Source: Microcoleus vaginatus WJT46-NPBG5 (GTDB lineage: Bacteria; Cyanobacteriota; Cyanobacteriia; Cyanobacteriales; Oscillatoriaceae). From it: DNA of 64,000 nucleotides. The notes beneath the pieces were generated by a model, which was given only the letters and a program-made list of their open reading frames with translations, made no database searches and was not told the DNA's origin. Shown here piece by piece: positions 38,058 through 46,445 of this stretch (positions are counted from its first letter, which is position 1; every line of letters starts with the position of its first letter). The position numbers and the translations under genes are program-made. The DNA is taken from contig JAHHHM010000011.1 in NCBI GenBank assembly GCA_019359355.1, positions 1 to 64,000 on the forward strand, read 5' to 3'.

Positions 38058-38195
38058 CAGTGCTGAGTGGGTGAGTGGTCAATCCAATGCCCCATGCCCA
38101 TACCTTTAGGTTGGCGAAGCCTTGCCCCATGCCCCATGCCCCATGCCTCATGCCCCATGCCCAATCCCCCATGCCCAATCCCCCATGCCCCTTTT
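38058..38195. repeat. STRR cluster between the exported protein and gnd
   Basis: It begins with gagtgct/gtgagtgg words, then ccccatgccc heptads repeated many times (38087-38195), interrupted by the small palindromic word ttggcgaagcc (38111-38121). The same word interrupts the STRR at 55165-55295. Confidence 0.8.
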
Positions 38196-38379
38196 AATGA
38201 ACTAAGCCGGCTGACAGATGCGTACATTGTCACTGCTTACTGACAATGAACGGTGAATTATCCCGAACAGACACAAGATACTTGAGTCTTAAGGTCTTCT
38301 TTACGGGAAAACCCCAAATATCGGGCTACCCTGAGAAAGAACCGACGGTTCCTAAAGTGCAGAGTTAGCAAAGAGTCTT
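38196..38379 (+). promoter_or_regulatory. Upstream region of gnd
   Basis: This stretch contains gtcactgcttactgacaatg and similar words but no clear promoter pair. Transcription of gnd must start here or in the STRR. Confidence 0.2.
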
Positions 38380-39882
38380 ATGACACAGCAGAGCTTTGGT
38401 GTGATTGGTTTAGCCGTGATGGGCGAAAACTTGGCGCTAAACGTTGAGCGTAATGGTTTCCCTATTTCGGTTTATAACCGAACTGCCGAAAAAACTGATG
38501 CCTTTATGGCAACACGGGCGCAGGGAAAGAATGTCAAAGCCGCCTATACCATAGAGGAATTTGTTGAATCCCTAGAACGTCCCCGCAAAATCCTGATCAT
38601 GGTGAAAGCCGGCGCGCCGGTGGATGCAGTTATTGACCAGCTTAAACCGCTGCTGGATCAAGGTGACATCATCATCGACGGCGGCAATTCCCTCTATGAC
38701 GATACCGCTCGCCGCACCCGTGAGCTAGAACCCCAAGGATTTAGATTTATCGGCATGGGCGTTAGCGGCGGTGAAGAAGGGGCGCTCAATGGCCCTAGCT
38801 TGATGCCAGGAGGCACGAAAAGCTCCTACGAGTATCTAGAGCCAATTTTGACGAAGATTGCGGCACAGGTGGATGATGGCCCTTGTGTGACCTACATTGG
38901 CCCTGCCGGTGCCGGTCACTATGTCAAAATGGTGCACAACGGCATTGAGTATGGCGATATGCAGCTAATTGCAGAAGCCTATGACTTGCTAAAGAACGCT
39001 TTGGGCCTTAATCACAAGCAGTTGCACGAAATTTTTGCCGAGTGGAATACCACCGACGAACTCAATTCCTATTTAATTGAGATTACGGCAGATATCTTCA
39101 AGTGCATTGATCCAGATACGCAATTGCCTTTGGTTGATGTGATTCTTGATGCTGCCGGCCAAAAAGGTACAGGGCGCTGGACAGTACAAAGTGCTCTTGA
39201 AATGGGGATCTGCATTCCCACCATGACGGCGGCTGTTAATGCCCGGATCATGTCTTCCTTTAAGAAAGAGCGGATGGCTGCTTCAGAGGTTTTAACCGGC
39301 CCGACTGGCAAGTATCAGGGAGATACGAAAACCTTCATTAACCAGATTCGCGATGCTCTTTACTGCTCGAAGATTTGCTCTTACGCCCAAGGGATGGCTT
39401 TACTAAGTGCAGCGTCGCAAGCTTATTCCTACGATCTCAACTTGAGTGAAACAGCTCGCATTTGGAAGGGTGGTTGTATTATTCGAGCTGGGTTTTTGAA
39501 TAAGATTAAATCAGCTTTCAAGGAAAACCCAGCGCTACCTAATTTGCTGCTTGCGCCGGAGTTTAAGCAGACAATTCTTGATCGCCAAGACGCTTGGCGG
39601 GAAGTGCTCTCACAGTCAGCCAAGCTAGGTATTCCCGTGCCGGCATTTAGCGCCTCACTGGATTATTTTGACAGTTACCGACGCAATCGCTTGCCGCAAA
39701 ACCTGACTCAAGCTCAGCGCGATTACTTCGGTGCTCATACCTACGAGCGCGTTGATAAGGCTGGTTTCTTCCATACCGAATGGACGAAGATCGACGAAGA
39801 GAGCCTGCAAACCTCTACGCCTGAGCCGCTTCAAGCACAAGATCCTGTGGAAGTTTTACACCAGTACGGCAGTACAGACTAA
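38380..39882 (+). CDS. gnd: 6-phosphogluconate dehydrogenase (decarboxylating)
   Basis: Gnd makes ribulose-5-phosphate, CO2 and NADPH in the oxidative pentose phosphate pathway, the main dark carbon route in cyanobacteria. The protein has the Rossmann [14 protein letters not shown] with NADP-type NRT after beta-2, the GGNSLYDDT block, substrate-binding [18 protein letters not shown], catalytic Lys in [18 protein letters not shown], and the C-terminal FGAHTYER tail that closes the partner active site. The 500-residue length is slightly longer than usual because of about 20 extra C-terminal residues. It is monocistronic. Confidence 0.97.
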   Translation: MTQQSFGVIGLAVMGENLALNVERNGFPISVYNRTAEKTDAFMATRAQGKNVKAAYTIEEFVESLERPRKILIMVKAGAPVDAVIDQLKPLLDQGDIIIDGGNSLYDDTARRTRELEPQGFRFIGMGVSGGEEGALNGPSLMPGGTKSSYEYLEPILTKIAAQVDDGPCVTYIGPAGAGHYVKMVHNGIEYGDMQLIAEAYDLLKNALGLNHKQLHEIFAEWNTTDELNSYLIEITADIFKCIDPDTQLPLVDVILDAAGQKGTGRWTVQSALEMGICIPTMTAAVNARIMSSFKKERMAASEVLTGPTGKYQGDTKTFINQIRDALYCSKICSYAQGMALLSAASQAYSYDLNLSETARIWKGGCIIRAGFLNKIKSAFKENPALPNLLLAPEFKQTILDRQDAWREVLSQSAKLGIPVPAFSASLDYFDSYRRNRLPQNLTQAQRDYFGAHTYERVDKAGFFHTEWTKIDEESLQTSTPEPLQAQDPVEVLHQYGSTD

Positions 39883-39883
39883 C

Positions 39884-39915
39884 AAAGTCGGGTGGGCAGC
39901 CCCCACCTTACTTTG
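39884..39915. repeat. REP-like hairpin after gnd
   Basis: Inner arms ggtggg/cccacc with outer caaagt/actttg words form an imperfect hairpin just after the gnd stop. It is related in pattern to the hairpins at 18459 and 52765 and could serve as a terminator. Confidence 0.45.
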
Positions 39916-40247
39916 GCTTTCCCACGTTGAGTTGAGGCGCTAGGGTTGGGAGGCTCCTGCCTCCCCAAATCTCAGAGCTTTATGAGAGCCGGTTTTCCTT
40001 CGGAAAAGTTATGACAAAATATATACAAAAATTTAATATTTTTAGGCATTTAAATATAGTAGTTTGCAACTCGGTAAAGTATAGAACAAGGGTAAAGGCC
40101 AGATATCTATCCCCTCAATACCAATTTTTGTCCTACGAGTCGGGTGCCTAAATAGCTCTATAAACTAACTGCTCGTCTCAGAATTTCCCTCAAAGCAAGA
40201 CAATAACTTTGTGTTTGGGTCTCACTTTTTGGCTGCTCAAACATTCT
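39916..40247. other. Intergenic, nothing identified
   Basis: AT-rich with no supported ORF or RNA. Confidence 0.3.
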
Positions 40248-40292
40248 TTACTTCAAAGCTTTATAACGTCTAAGTAATTCTTCTGCGTCCAT
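40248..40292 (-). pseudogene. Relic start of a fourth pentapeptide gene
   Basis: The minus strand reads MDAEELLRRYKALK and stops. The first ten residues equal the start of the gene at 40421-40870, and the upstream DNA is also duplicated. The body of this copy has been lost. Confidence 0.75.
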
Positions 40293-41024
40293 AATTTTTC
40301 TCCCAAATTAATCACTCTCTTCTCAAGAGTAGCCGGCCTCCCCCTTGTAGCTGCAATACATTTAAACATTAATAGGGTGATTGTAGCCTACTCAAATCTT
40401 TTCTTTCTTGGCTTCTTACCTCAAATACTATCGCTTCTAATACTACTTCCGTCAGGCATGATGGTTTCAAAAAAAGTAGCTCCCCTGCATCCATAAATCT
40501 CAAAGTCACGAGCGCCCGTAAAATCGGCATAACTGAGGTTTGAATTCAAGAAAGAGGTTTCAGTCAATTTTGCTTTTCTCAATTTGGCGTGACTGAGGTT
40601 AACTTCACTGAGAGAAGTTTGTCCGCAAACAACATAACTTAAGTCAGCCCCTTCCAGATTAGCGCCATTAAACGCAGCTTCATGAAGACGCGCTCTGCTC
40701 AAGTTGGCTCTTCTCAAATCGGTATCAGTAAGAGTTATCCCATCCAAATGACCATTACTCAGATCAGCTTCCCTCAAGATAATACCCGAGAGATTTTTAT
40801 CAATCAACCAAACTCCACTAAAATCCCTCTCCCCAGCCTCATAACGTCTAAGTAATTCTTCTGCGTCCATAATTTTTCTCCCAAATTAATCACTCTCCTC
40901 TAGAGTAGCAGACCTCCCCCGCGTAGCTGCAACACATTTAAATATTAATAAGGTGATTGTAACCACAGATATCTATGTTTTCTTGGCTTCTTACCTCAAG
41001 CACCATCGCTTCTAATACTCCCAT
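40263..41024. repeat. Direct repeat unit (about 180 bp, 578-bp offset)
   Basis: Bases about 40263-40446 and 40841-41024 are near-identical, covering a gene start, the upstream intergenic region and the 3' end of the next gene. They show that the pentapeptide genes arose by tandem duplication of a gene-plus-spacer unit. Confidence 0.8.
40421..40870 (-). CDS. Small pentapeptide-repeat protein (copy A)
   Basis: The 149-residue protein has a conserved head (MDAEELLRRYEAGERDFSGV) followed by about eighteen pentapeptide units of the A(D/N)LSx kind and a tail FETIMPDGSS. It should fold as a right-handed quadrilateral beta-helix. Such proteins are common in cyanobacteria and their role is unknown; some pentapeptide proteins mimic DNA or bind gyrase, which I cannot infer here. 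It is the first of three related tandem genes on the minus strand. Confidence 0.85.
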   Translation of the reverse strand: MDAEELLRRYEAGERDFSGVWLIDKNLSGIILREADLSNGHLDGITLTDTDLRRANLSRARLHEAAFNGANLEGADLSYVVCGQTSLSEVNLSHAKLRKAKLTETSFLNSNLSYADFTGARDFEIYGCRGATFFETIMPDGSSIRSDSI

Positions 41025-41457
41025 CAGGCATGATAGTTTCAAAAAAAGTAGTTCCCCTGCATCGCCCAATCTCAAAGTCACGAGCGCCCGTAAAATCAGC
41101 ATAACTGAGGTTAGCGTTGTAAAAAGAGGTTTCAGTCAAAATAGCTCCTCTAAATTTAGCGTGGCTGAGATTAGCCGCTTCAAAAGTTGTCTGGCCAAAT
41201 ATAGCATTACTCAAGTCAGCCCCTTCCAAATTAGATTCATTTAAAGCAGCCTCACCAAGCTTCGCCCCGCTCAAGTTGGCTCTTCTCAAATCACTATAAC
41301 TGAGATTAGTCCAGTCCAGAAGTGCGTTACTGAGGTCAGCTTCTCTGAGAATAACTCCAGGGATATCTTTAGCAATTAAACGGACTCCCGGCAGTTTTAC
41401 TTCGGCAAAATCTCGTTCTCCGGCAGCGTACCTTCTGAGCAATTCAGAAGCATCCAT
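40996..41457 (-). CDS. Small pentapeptide-repeat protein (copy B)
   Basis: The 153-residue protein is closely related to copy A: head MDASELLRRYAAGERDFAEV, pentapeptide body, tail FETIMPDGSIRSDGA. It lies 125 bp upstream of copy A in a spacer that is itself duplicated, so each copy seems to carry its own promoter and ribosome region. Confidence 0.85.
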   Translation of the reverse strand: MDASELLRRYAAGERDFAEVKLPGVRLIAKDIPGVILREADLSNALLDWTNLSYSDLRRANLSGAKLGEAALNESNLEGADLSNAIFGQTTFEAANLSHAKFRGAILTETSFYNANLSYADFTGARDFEIGRCRGTTFFETIMPDGSIRSDGA

Positions 41458-41753
41458 AACTCTCTTTCAAAATCATTTTATTTGCTCAATATTATCAATA
41501 ACAGGGCGTTAAGCTCTCTTCGTAGTAGCTGCGGATCAGCTAGCGCAAGCCGTAAGTCAACACTTCTAACTTAAGAGAGCATTGAAAACAGAGCAAGTCA
41601 GTAAATTCGTCAGTGAATTGACAGTTTCATGCCTTAGATTCCAACTTTTTATACTACCATTTATAGCTGTAAAACTTAGCAGTCATCGGCAGTATAATTG
41701 TTGCTTCAAAGGGTTACATCGGGTTATTTACAGTTTTCTAGGAGTTTTGACTT
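41458..41753. other. Spacer between pentapeptide copies B and C
   Basis: It contains no gene and differs from the duplicated A/B spacer. An imperfect inverted repeat (gctctctt near 41512, aagagagc near 41573) is present. Confidence 0.3.
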
Positions 41754-42236
41754 TCAACAATTATCGGTAGGATTGTTACTATAAAGGCTGCCGTCTGGCA
41801 TGATAGTCTCGTGGAAGATAGCACGTTTGCACCTACCAAGTTCAAACTGTGCTGCTCCACTAAAGTTGGCATAGCTGAGGTCAACTTCAATGAAGCGGAG
41901 TTCTGTCAAGACAGTTTTACTAAAATTAGCGTGCCGGAGGTTGCACTTGGAAAAAGTGGTTTGGCAAAAATGAGCGCCGCGAAAGTCAGCTCCTTCTAGG
42001 TTTGTATCGGTAAAGACAGTTTCGCCGAGCCGAGCTTTCTTGAACTTGGCATAGCTCATGTCTATGGGGGGGATGTAAATTTCTTCGAGCAGCGCACCTG
42101 TGAGGTTGGCTTTTTTCAAAATGATATCGCGGGGGACTCCTTGAAACCTGAAATCAGCATTTAGGATTGAGACTCCCGTAAAATCTCGTTCACCGGCTTG
42201 ATAACATTCGTCGAAGTTCCCGATTGTACGTTTCAT
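41754..42236 (-). CDS. Small pentapeptide-repeat protein (copy C, diverged)
   Basis: The 160-residue protein shares the head pattern (NFDECYQAGERDFTGVSIL), pentapeptide body and tail FHETIMPDGSLYSNN with copies A and B but is more diverged, with extra basic residues. The ATG at 42236 has ggag seven bases upstream; the longer frame from GTG 42263 is less likely. It is probably the oldest member of the array. Confidence 0.85.
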   Translation of the reverse strand: MKRTIGNFDECYQAGERDFTGVSILNADFRFQGVPRDIILKKANLTGALLEEIYIPPIDMSYAKFKKARLGETVFTDTNLEGADFRGAHFCQTTFSKCNLRHANFSKTVLTELRFIEVDLSYANFSGAAQFELGRCKRAIFHETIMPDGSLYSNNPTDNC

Positions 42237-42339
42237 CGTTTGGCTCCGATACTTCCTTTTCACTGATGATAACCCAACCTAATAGGCTTTGAAGTTAGAA
42301 GCCGATTAAAGGTTTTGTGGTGCCTAATGGGGAACATTA

Positions 42340-42460
42340 CGAGACTTCTTGCATAAATCTAAGAAGGGCAAAGCATTTGCACATAAAAGCCCTGATTTAA
42401 CCGAGCAATGTGGACGCAAATGCTTTGCCATTACAGGTAAAAATTGACTTTTGCAAGCAA
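42340..42460. mobile_element. MITE-like element with long inverted repeat
   Basis: A perfect 14-bp inverted repeat (ggcaaagcatttgc 42367-42380, gcaaatgctttgcc 42416-42429) lies inside outer ends that resemble each other (cttcttgcataaatc near 42345; gacttttgcaagcaa near 42445). There is no coding capacity. This looks like a miniature transposable element or IS end relic in the 316-bp gene-free stretch 42237-42552. The borders are approximate. Confidence 0.4.
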
Positions 42461-42552
42461 TATACTGTGTATTATTTAAAAGTACAAAAACTTGATTTGG
42501 ATTCAATTAAATTTATCCAAAATATCAAATTGCTGCCTCTCAAATTAAACGC

Positions 42553-43476
42553 TCAATCCTTTCGATTTTGATAACTCAGTGTCGCTGTTCTCAGATTACC
42601 TTGATGTTGAGCAAGTAACTGATCACCGGCTTCACGTTCCAAACCTGTCCAGTGCATTAGCAGCGCCAACTTCACAGACCGGCCACTGCGTTCTAATAAA
42701 TAACCGGCTTCATCGCGGTTAAGATCCGTGAGGTCTTGCAGCATCCGCAACGCACGATCATGAAGCTTTTTATTCGTAACCGCAACATCCACCATGCGAT
42801 TGCCGTAGACTTTACCCAACTTCACCATAATGCCGGTGGAGAGGATGTTTAACGCCATCTTCGTCACCGTACCGGCTTTCAGTCGAGTTGAACCGGCCAG
42901 TATTTCTGGGCCAACAATCAGCCGAATATCTAAGTCAGCCTCTGCACTGACTTGTTCAGCCGGCACACACGCGATCAAAATCGCCGTTGCACCCCGTGCT
43001 TTCGCGGCTTGCAAGGCACCGTGAACAAACGGAGTTGTCCCGCCGGCAGTAATTCCCACCACTACATCTAGTTTCGTTACGTGCCGGTGAGCAATCGCTT
43101 CCGATCCATCCTCAGCCTTGTCTTCCAAATCTTCAGAACTGCGAATTAAAGCGCCGGCACCTCCAGCAATAATTCCCTGCACCAGTTCCGGCGGTGTGCA
43201 GAAGGTAGGCGGACATTCTGCCGCATCCAGCACGCCCAAACGACCACTTGTGCCGGCACCCACATAAAACAGGCGTCCGCCGCTACGCAGTTTCTCTGCT
43301 GTCAGGTCAATTGCCTTTGCCAGTTCTTCCCGCGCCGCTGCAATTGCCGCAAGCGTTTGAGCATCTTCCCGATTGAACAGATCTACAAATTCCAGCGAAC
43401 TCAACTGGTCTAAATTTTGACTGTTGGGATTGATTTGCTCAGTCAGCAGATGACCGCGTTCCTCCAAGTTCTTCAT
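42553..43476 (-). CDS. murQ: N-acetylmuramic acid 6-phosphate etherase
   Basis: MurQ cleaves the lactyl ether of MurNAc-6-phosphate, giving GlcNAc-6-phosphate, in peptidoglycan recycling. The 307-residue protein has the SIS-domain sugar-phosphate site FYVGAGTSGRLGVLDAAECPP, GIIAGGAGAL, VVVGITAGGTTPFV and the conserved end NRDEAGYLL. The ATG at 43476 matches the family start (NLEERGHLLTEQ). The frame continues upstream only into a TnpB element whose left end lies within about 10-20 bp. The original promoter has therefore been displaced, and expression may now depend on the element. Confidence 0.95.
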   Translation of the reverse strand: MKNLEERGHLLTEQINPNSQNLDQLSSLEFVDLFNREDAQTLAAIAAAREELAKAIDLTAEKLRSGGRLFYVGAGTSGRLGVLDAAECPPTFCTPPELVQGIIAGGAGALIRSSEDLEDKAEDGSEAIAHRHVTKLDVVVGITAGGTTPFVHGALQAAKARGATAILIACVPAEQVSAEADLDIRLIVGPEILAGSTRLKAGTVTKMALNILSTGIMVKLGKVYGNRMVDVAVTNKKLHDRALRMLQDLTDLNRDEAGYLLERSGRSVKLALLMHWTGLEREAGDQLLAQHQGNLRTATLSYQNRKD

Positions 43477-43541
43477 TAATTTTGGGTCGAAAATCCCGTG
43501 CTTAAGCACGGCTTTACAAAGAACATTGTAGAATGCAGGGC

Positions 43542-44729
43542 ATGGAAAAAGCCTACCGCTATAGATTCTATCCCACTGCCGAGCAAGAACTTCTTTTGCG
43601 CCGGACAATTGGTTGTGTACGGCTAGTGTTTAACAAAGCTTTAGCAGCAAGAACCGAGGCTTGGTATGAAAAACAGGAGCGAATAGGCTACACGCAAACT
43701 TCAGCAATGTTAACAGAGTGGAAAAAGACGGAAGACCTCCAATTCTTAAATGAGGTAAGCAGCGTACCACTCCAACAAAGTTTAAGACATTTACAATCGG
43801 TTTTCACAAACTTCTTTGATGGTCGGGCAAAATATCCTAACTTCAAAAAGAAGCGTAATGGTGGTAGTGCAGAGTTTAGTAAATCCGCTTTCAGGTGGAA
43901 AGACGGTCAAGTCTATCTAGCAAAATGTTCCCAACCCCTACCAATTCGGTGGTCTAGGCAACTGCCCAAAGGATGCGAACCAACAAGTGTCACAATCAGA
44001 CTTGAACCATCCGGTCGCTGGCACATCAGTCTGAGGATTAACGATCCTACCGATGAAAGGATGCAGCCGGTTCATAGCGCTGTAGGCGTGGATGTCGGGG
44101 TTAGTTCTCTTGTAACGTTGAGTACGGGTGAAAAGATTGCCAACCCCAAAGCATTTGACAAGCACTATCAAAAACTGAGAAAATCGCAGAAAGCTTTGAG
44201 CCGTAAACAAAAAGGCTCCCGCAATCGAGAAAAAGCCAGACTCAAGGTTGCTCGCATTTACGCAAAGATATCTGATTCGAGAAAAGACCATTTGCACAAA
44301 CTGACAACTCGACTGGTGCGAGAAAACCAAACAATAGCAATCGAAACCTTATCCGTTAAGAATCTGGTCAAAAATCCTAAACTAGCCCGTGCAATTAGTG
44401 ATGCCGCATGGGGCGAACTGGTTACTCAATTGGAGTACAAAGCCAAGTGGTATGGTCGGAACTTGGTAAAAACTGACCGTTGGTTTCCCAGTTCTAAGCG
44501 ATGCGGAAACTGCGGACACATCATTGAAAAGCTGTCGTTAAGTATCAGAGAGTGGGACTGCCCCAATTGTGGGGTACACCACGACCGAGATATTAATGCC
44601 AGTCGTAATATTTTGGCGGCGGGACACGCCGTGACAGTCTGTGGAGCGAATGTAAGACCTTTTTGGCAAAAGCCTGAAGGGCAGTTGCGAAAAACCTGTA
44701 AGGGAAGGAAACAGAAACCTAAATTGTGA
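43542..44729 (+). CDS. tnpB: TnpB RNA-guided endonuclease
   Basis: TnpB is the RNA-guided DNA nuclease of IS200/IS605 elements and the ancestor of Cas12. The 395-residue protein is intact: N-terminal helix-turn-helix YRYRFYPTAEQE, the RuvC-like core with Asp184 (VGVDVGVSS), Glu268 (IAIETLSVKNL) and Asp350 (DRDINASRNI), and a zinc ribbon CGNCG...CPNCG. The size is typical. ATG 43542 matches the family start. The right end of the element should encode the guide (omega) RNA. The gene is likely active as a homing nuclease that keeps the element at its site. Confidence 0.92.
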   Translation: MEKAYRYRFYPTAEQELLLRRTIGCVRLVFNKALAARTEAWYEKQERIGYTQTSAMLTEWKKTEDLQFLNEVSSVPLQQSLRHLQSVFTNFFDGRAKYPNFKKKRNGGSAEFSKSAFRWKDGQVYLAKCSQPLPIRWSRQLPKGCEPTSVTIRLEPSGRWHISLRINDPTDERMQPVHSAVGVDVGVSSLVTLSTGEKIANPKAFDKHYQKLRKSQKALSRKQKGSRNREKARLKVARIYAKISDSRKDHLHKLTTRLVRENQTIAIETLSVKNLVKNPKLARAISDAAWGELVTQLEYKAKWYGRNLVKTDRWFPSSKRCGNCGHIIEKLSLSIREWDCPNCGVHHDRDINASRNILAAGHAVTVCGANVRPFWQKPEGQLRKTCKGRKQKPKL

Positions 44730-44770
44730 GGTTTAGGAATCCCCGCTCTGAAGTGCGGGGTGGATGTCAA
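44713..44770 (+). ncRNA. Predicted 3' part of the TnpB guide (omega) RNA scaffold
   Basis: Two hairpins at the right end of the element (44715-44734 and 44741-44760) fit the scaffold end of an omega RNA, which overlaps the tnpB 3' end. The guide would be the first ~16-20 bases beyond the element, starting near 44771. The 5' limit is unknown. Confidence 0.4.
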
Positions 44771-44773
44771 CCT

Positions 44774-45142
44774 TTATAAAAGACCTTCGAGTTGCCGGCG
44801 AATGCGATCAAGTTCAGATTGAGTCATCTCTTCTTCCTCAACACTTTCGGCTTGCCATTCTGTTTCTTCCACATTGCTTTCTGGGGGAAGTGCCAGCTCA
44901 CCTGCCGGCACTAATTCCCAGTCATAGTCGGCACTGCGGCAAAATTCCATCACTTCTTCGTCGTCTACCGTTTCCACCGATGGAGCTGGAAAATCTTGAG
45001 CTTCTAAACGCAATGCGTAGCGCGTGGCATCGTCTTCAGACTCGAACATGAGAACTTTATTACGTTGCGATCGCAGATCCTTTAGCGTATGAATTCCCTC
45101 GTTCTCGGTTCGGGCGTTAAAGATTAAGACGAACACTCGCAT
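44774..45142 (-). CDS. DUF3110 protein
   Basis: This 122-residue protein belongs to a small cyanobacterial/plant family: MRVFVLIFNARTENEGIHTL, then VLMFESEDDATRYAL and LEAQDFPAP. Function is unknown. The C-terminal 45 residues are acidic and end in a helix (TQSELDRIRRQLEGLL). The gene stop lies only a few bases from the right end of the TnpB element. It may once have been in an operon with murQ on the same strand. Confidence 0.88.
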   Translation of the reverse strand: MRVFVLIFNARTENEGIHTLKDLRSQRNKVLMFESEDDATRYALRLEAQDFPAPSVETVDDEEVMEFCRSADYDWELVPAGELALPPESNVEETEWQAESVEEEEMTQSELDRIRRQLEGLL

Positions 45143-45266
45143 GGCCTCAAAAGACTTGCTAAACTCCTTGCCTCATATTTTCACATCCTACCATCCGTGC
45201 AACGCCGTCGTATTGCCAGAAACAATCTTTCTAAGATTGCCGGCAATCTTGCCTTAGCCAATCTAT

Positions 45267-46100
45267 TTAAATAACTAGCGGAGTGAAAGCACCCGTATTG
45301 ATGGAGCCGATGTTAGCATCCTGCACAATCGCTAATACTACATTCGTGCCGTCAGGTTGATTCGGGTCTTGAGTTTGAATAATGACGTTGCCGTTCTGAT
45401 CGCCTGTGCCGGCAGTAATCTGTAAAGTTTCAAACGTCAGATCGTCTGCTAACACAATTACATCTTGACCATTGACAAAATCAAAAATTACATCCGCACC
45501 GCTGAGGGATGAACCGCCGGTTCCTTGACCGATGACAAACCTGTCTTCTCCATCTCCACCAGTTAACGTATCAGCACCCAGATCGCCAAATAGTGTATCG
45601 TTGCCGTCCTCTCCTAGAAGGCTATCTGCCTCTTGCCCGCCGCGCACCGTGTCATCCCCAGCCCCCCCATAAACGGTATCACTGTCTCGGTTGCCATTGA
45701 GATAATCATTGTCGTCCTCACCAAACAGCGAGTCTGCACTTTGTCCACCTAGGATCGTGTCTGCACCCTCACCCCCTAAGAGCGAGTCAAACTCTCGGTT
45801 TCCGAAAATTTGGTCATCGCCGGCATTTCCCAGAATCGTGTCATCGCCATCACTGCCCAAAAGCGTATCGTTACCGCCATTGCCCAGAATACTGTCATCG
45901 CCCAGATCACCTTGAAGCGTCTCCGCACCACCGCCACCAGTCAGGGTATCATTGCCGGTTGTCCCCTGCCCTCTATCTACCGTAGTTGTGCCACCTGCTA
46001 CAGCACCATTATTAAGCTCAGGAACCTCGATAATTCCCTCATAAAAACCTTCCAGCAACTCTTGGTCTTGCACGAACTCTGGGAGAACAGCAGTTGGCAT
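45267..46100 (-). CDS. RTX (haemolysin-type) calcium-binding repeat protein
   Basis: The 277-residue protein has about fifteen nonapeptide RTX units (GGxGxDxLxG type, e.g. GNGGNDTLLG, GGEGADTILG) between residues about 45 and 185. These bind calcium as a parallel beta-roll. A C-terminal region (ADVIFDFVNGQDVIVLADD) is typical of secreted RTX proteins carrying a type I secretion signal. No toxin or enzyme domain is present. ATG has a gaggt ribosome site. No secretion genes are adjacent. Confidence 0.85.
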   Translation of the reverse strand: MPTAVLPEFVQDQELLEGFYEGIIEVPELNNGAVAGGTTTVDRGQGTTGNDTLTGGGGAETLQGDLGDDSILGNGGNDTLLGSDGDDTILGNAGDDQIFGNREFDSLLGGEGADTILGGQSADSLFGEDDNDYLNGNRDSDTVYGGAGDDTVRGGQEADSLLGEDGNDTLFGDLGADTLTGGDGEDRFVIGQGTGGSSLSGADVIFDFVNGQDVIVLADDLTFETLQITAGTGDQNGNVIIQTQDPNQPDGTNVVLAIVQDANIGSINTGAFTPLVI

Positions 46101-46445
46101 GGCTTTACCTCACTGGAAACTTGATCAATGCCTCACGTTTTACTAGATTATCTCAAACTTTGGGATTAAAGCACTTTCACCTCATCTCGCCCGATTTGCC
46201 GGCGGTTACTTTTTTTTCGGTTGAAAAGTGAAACAAATTTATCGCTTTTCAGTTCTGTGTTTACCGGCAGCCTCAGAAAAACGGCTCAATTCGGTTAAAC
46301 CGATCTTTCTGAGGCAGAGTCTTCGTTAACATAGCTTTGGCACGTTTTCCTGACTCTGCAATAGCTTTCCGTTCCGATTGCCTGAATAGGTAACGCAAAA
46401 ATTACGGAACAGATTCGGAAAGCCTCCTTATGAGGTAACGATGAG
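46101..46445. other. Divergent promoter region between RTX gene and tamB
   Basis: No gene is seen. The region contains the nested inverted repeats described at 46270-46315. Promoters for both flanking genes must be here. Confidence 0.35.
46270..46315. repeat. Nested inverted repeat in the RTX-tamB divergent region
   Basis: Outer arms gcctcagaaa (46270-46279) and tttctgaggc (46306-46315) enclose an inner tcggtt-a-aaccga palindrome (46291-46303). It may be a regulator site or a structured leader; there is no T-run. Confidence 0.45.

Larger units (their letters stand above)
43483..44770 (+). mobile_element. IS605-type element carrying only tnpB (IS1341-like)
   Basis: The left end has a small hairpin ccgtgc-ttaa-gcacgg (43496-43511). 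The right end has aaacct/aggttt (44715-44734) and ccccgc/gcggggt (44741-44761) hairpins followed by ggatgtcaa, the usual look of an IS200/IS605 right end. No tnpA Y1 transposase is present, so mobility would need help in trans. The element sits between murQ and the DUF3110 gene, both on the minus strand. Exact cleavage sites are not determined. Confidence 0.8.

Noticed and set aside
41582-41770. Plus-strand 62-codon frame between pentapeptide copies
   Set aside because: There is no ribosome site or recognisable domain; it runs into the end of copy C.
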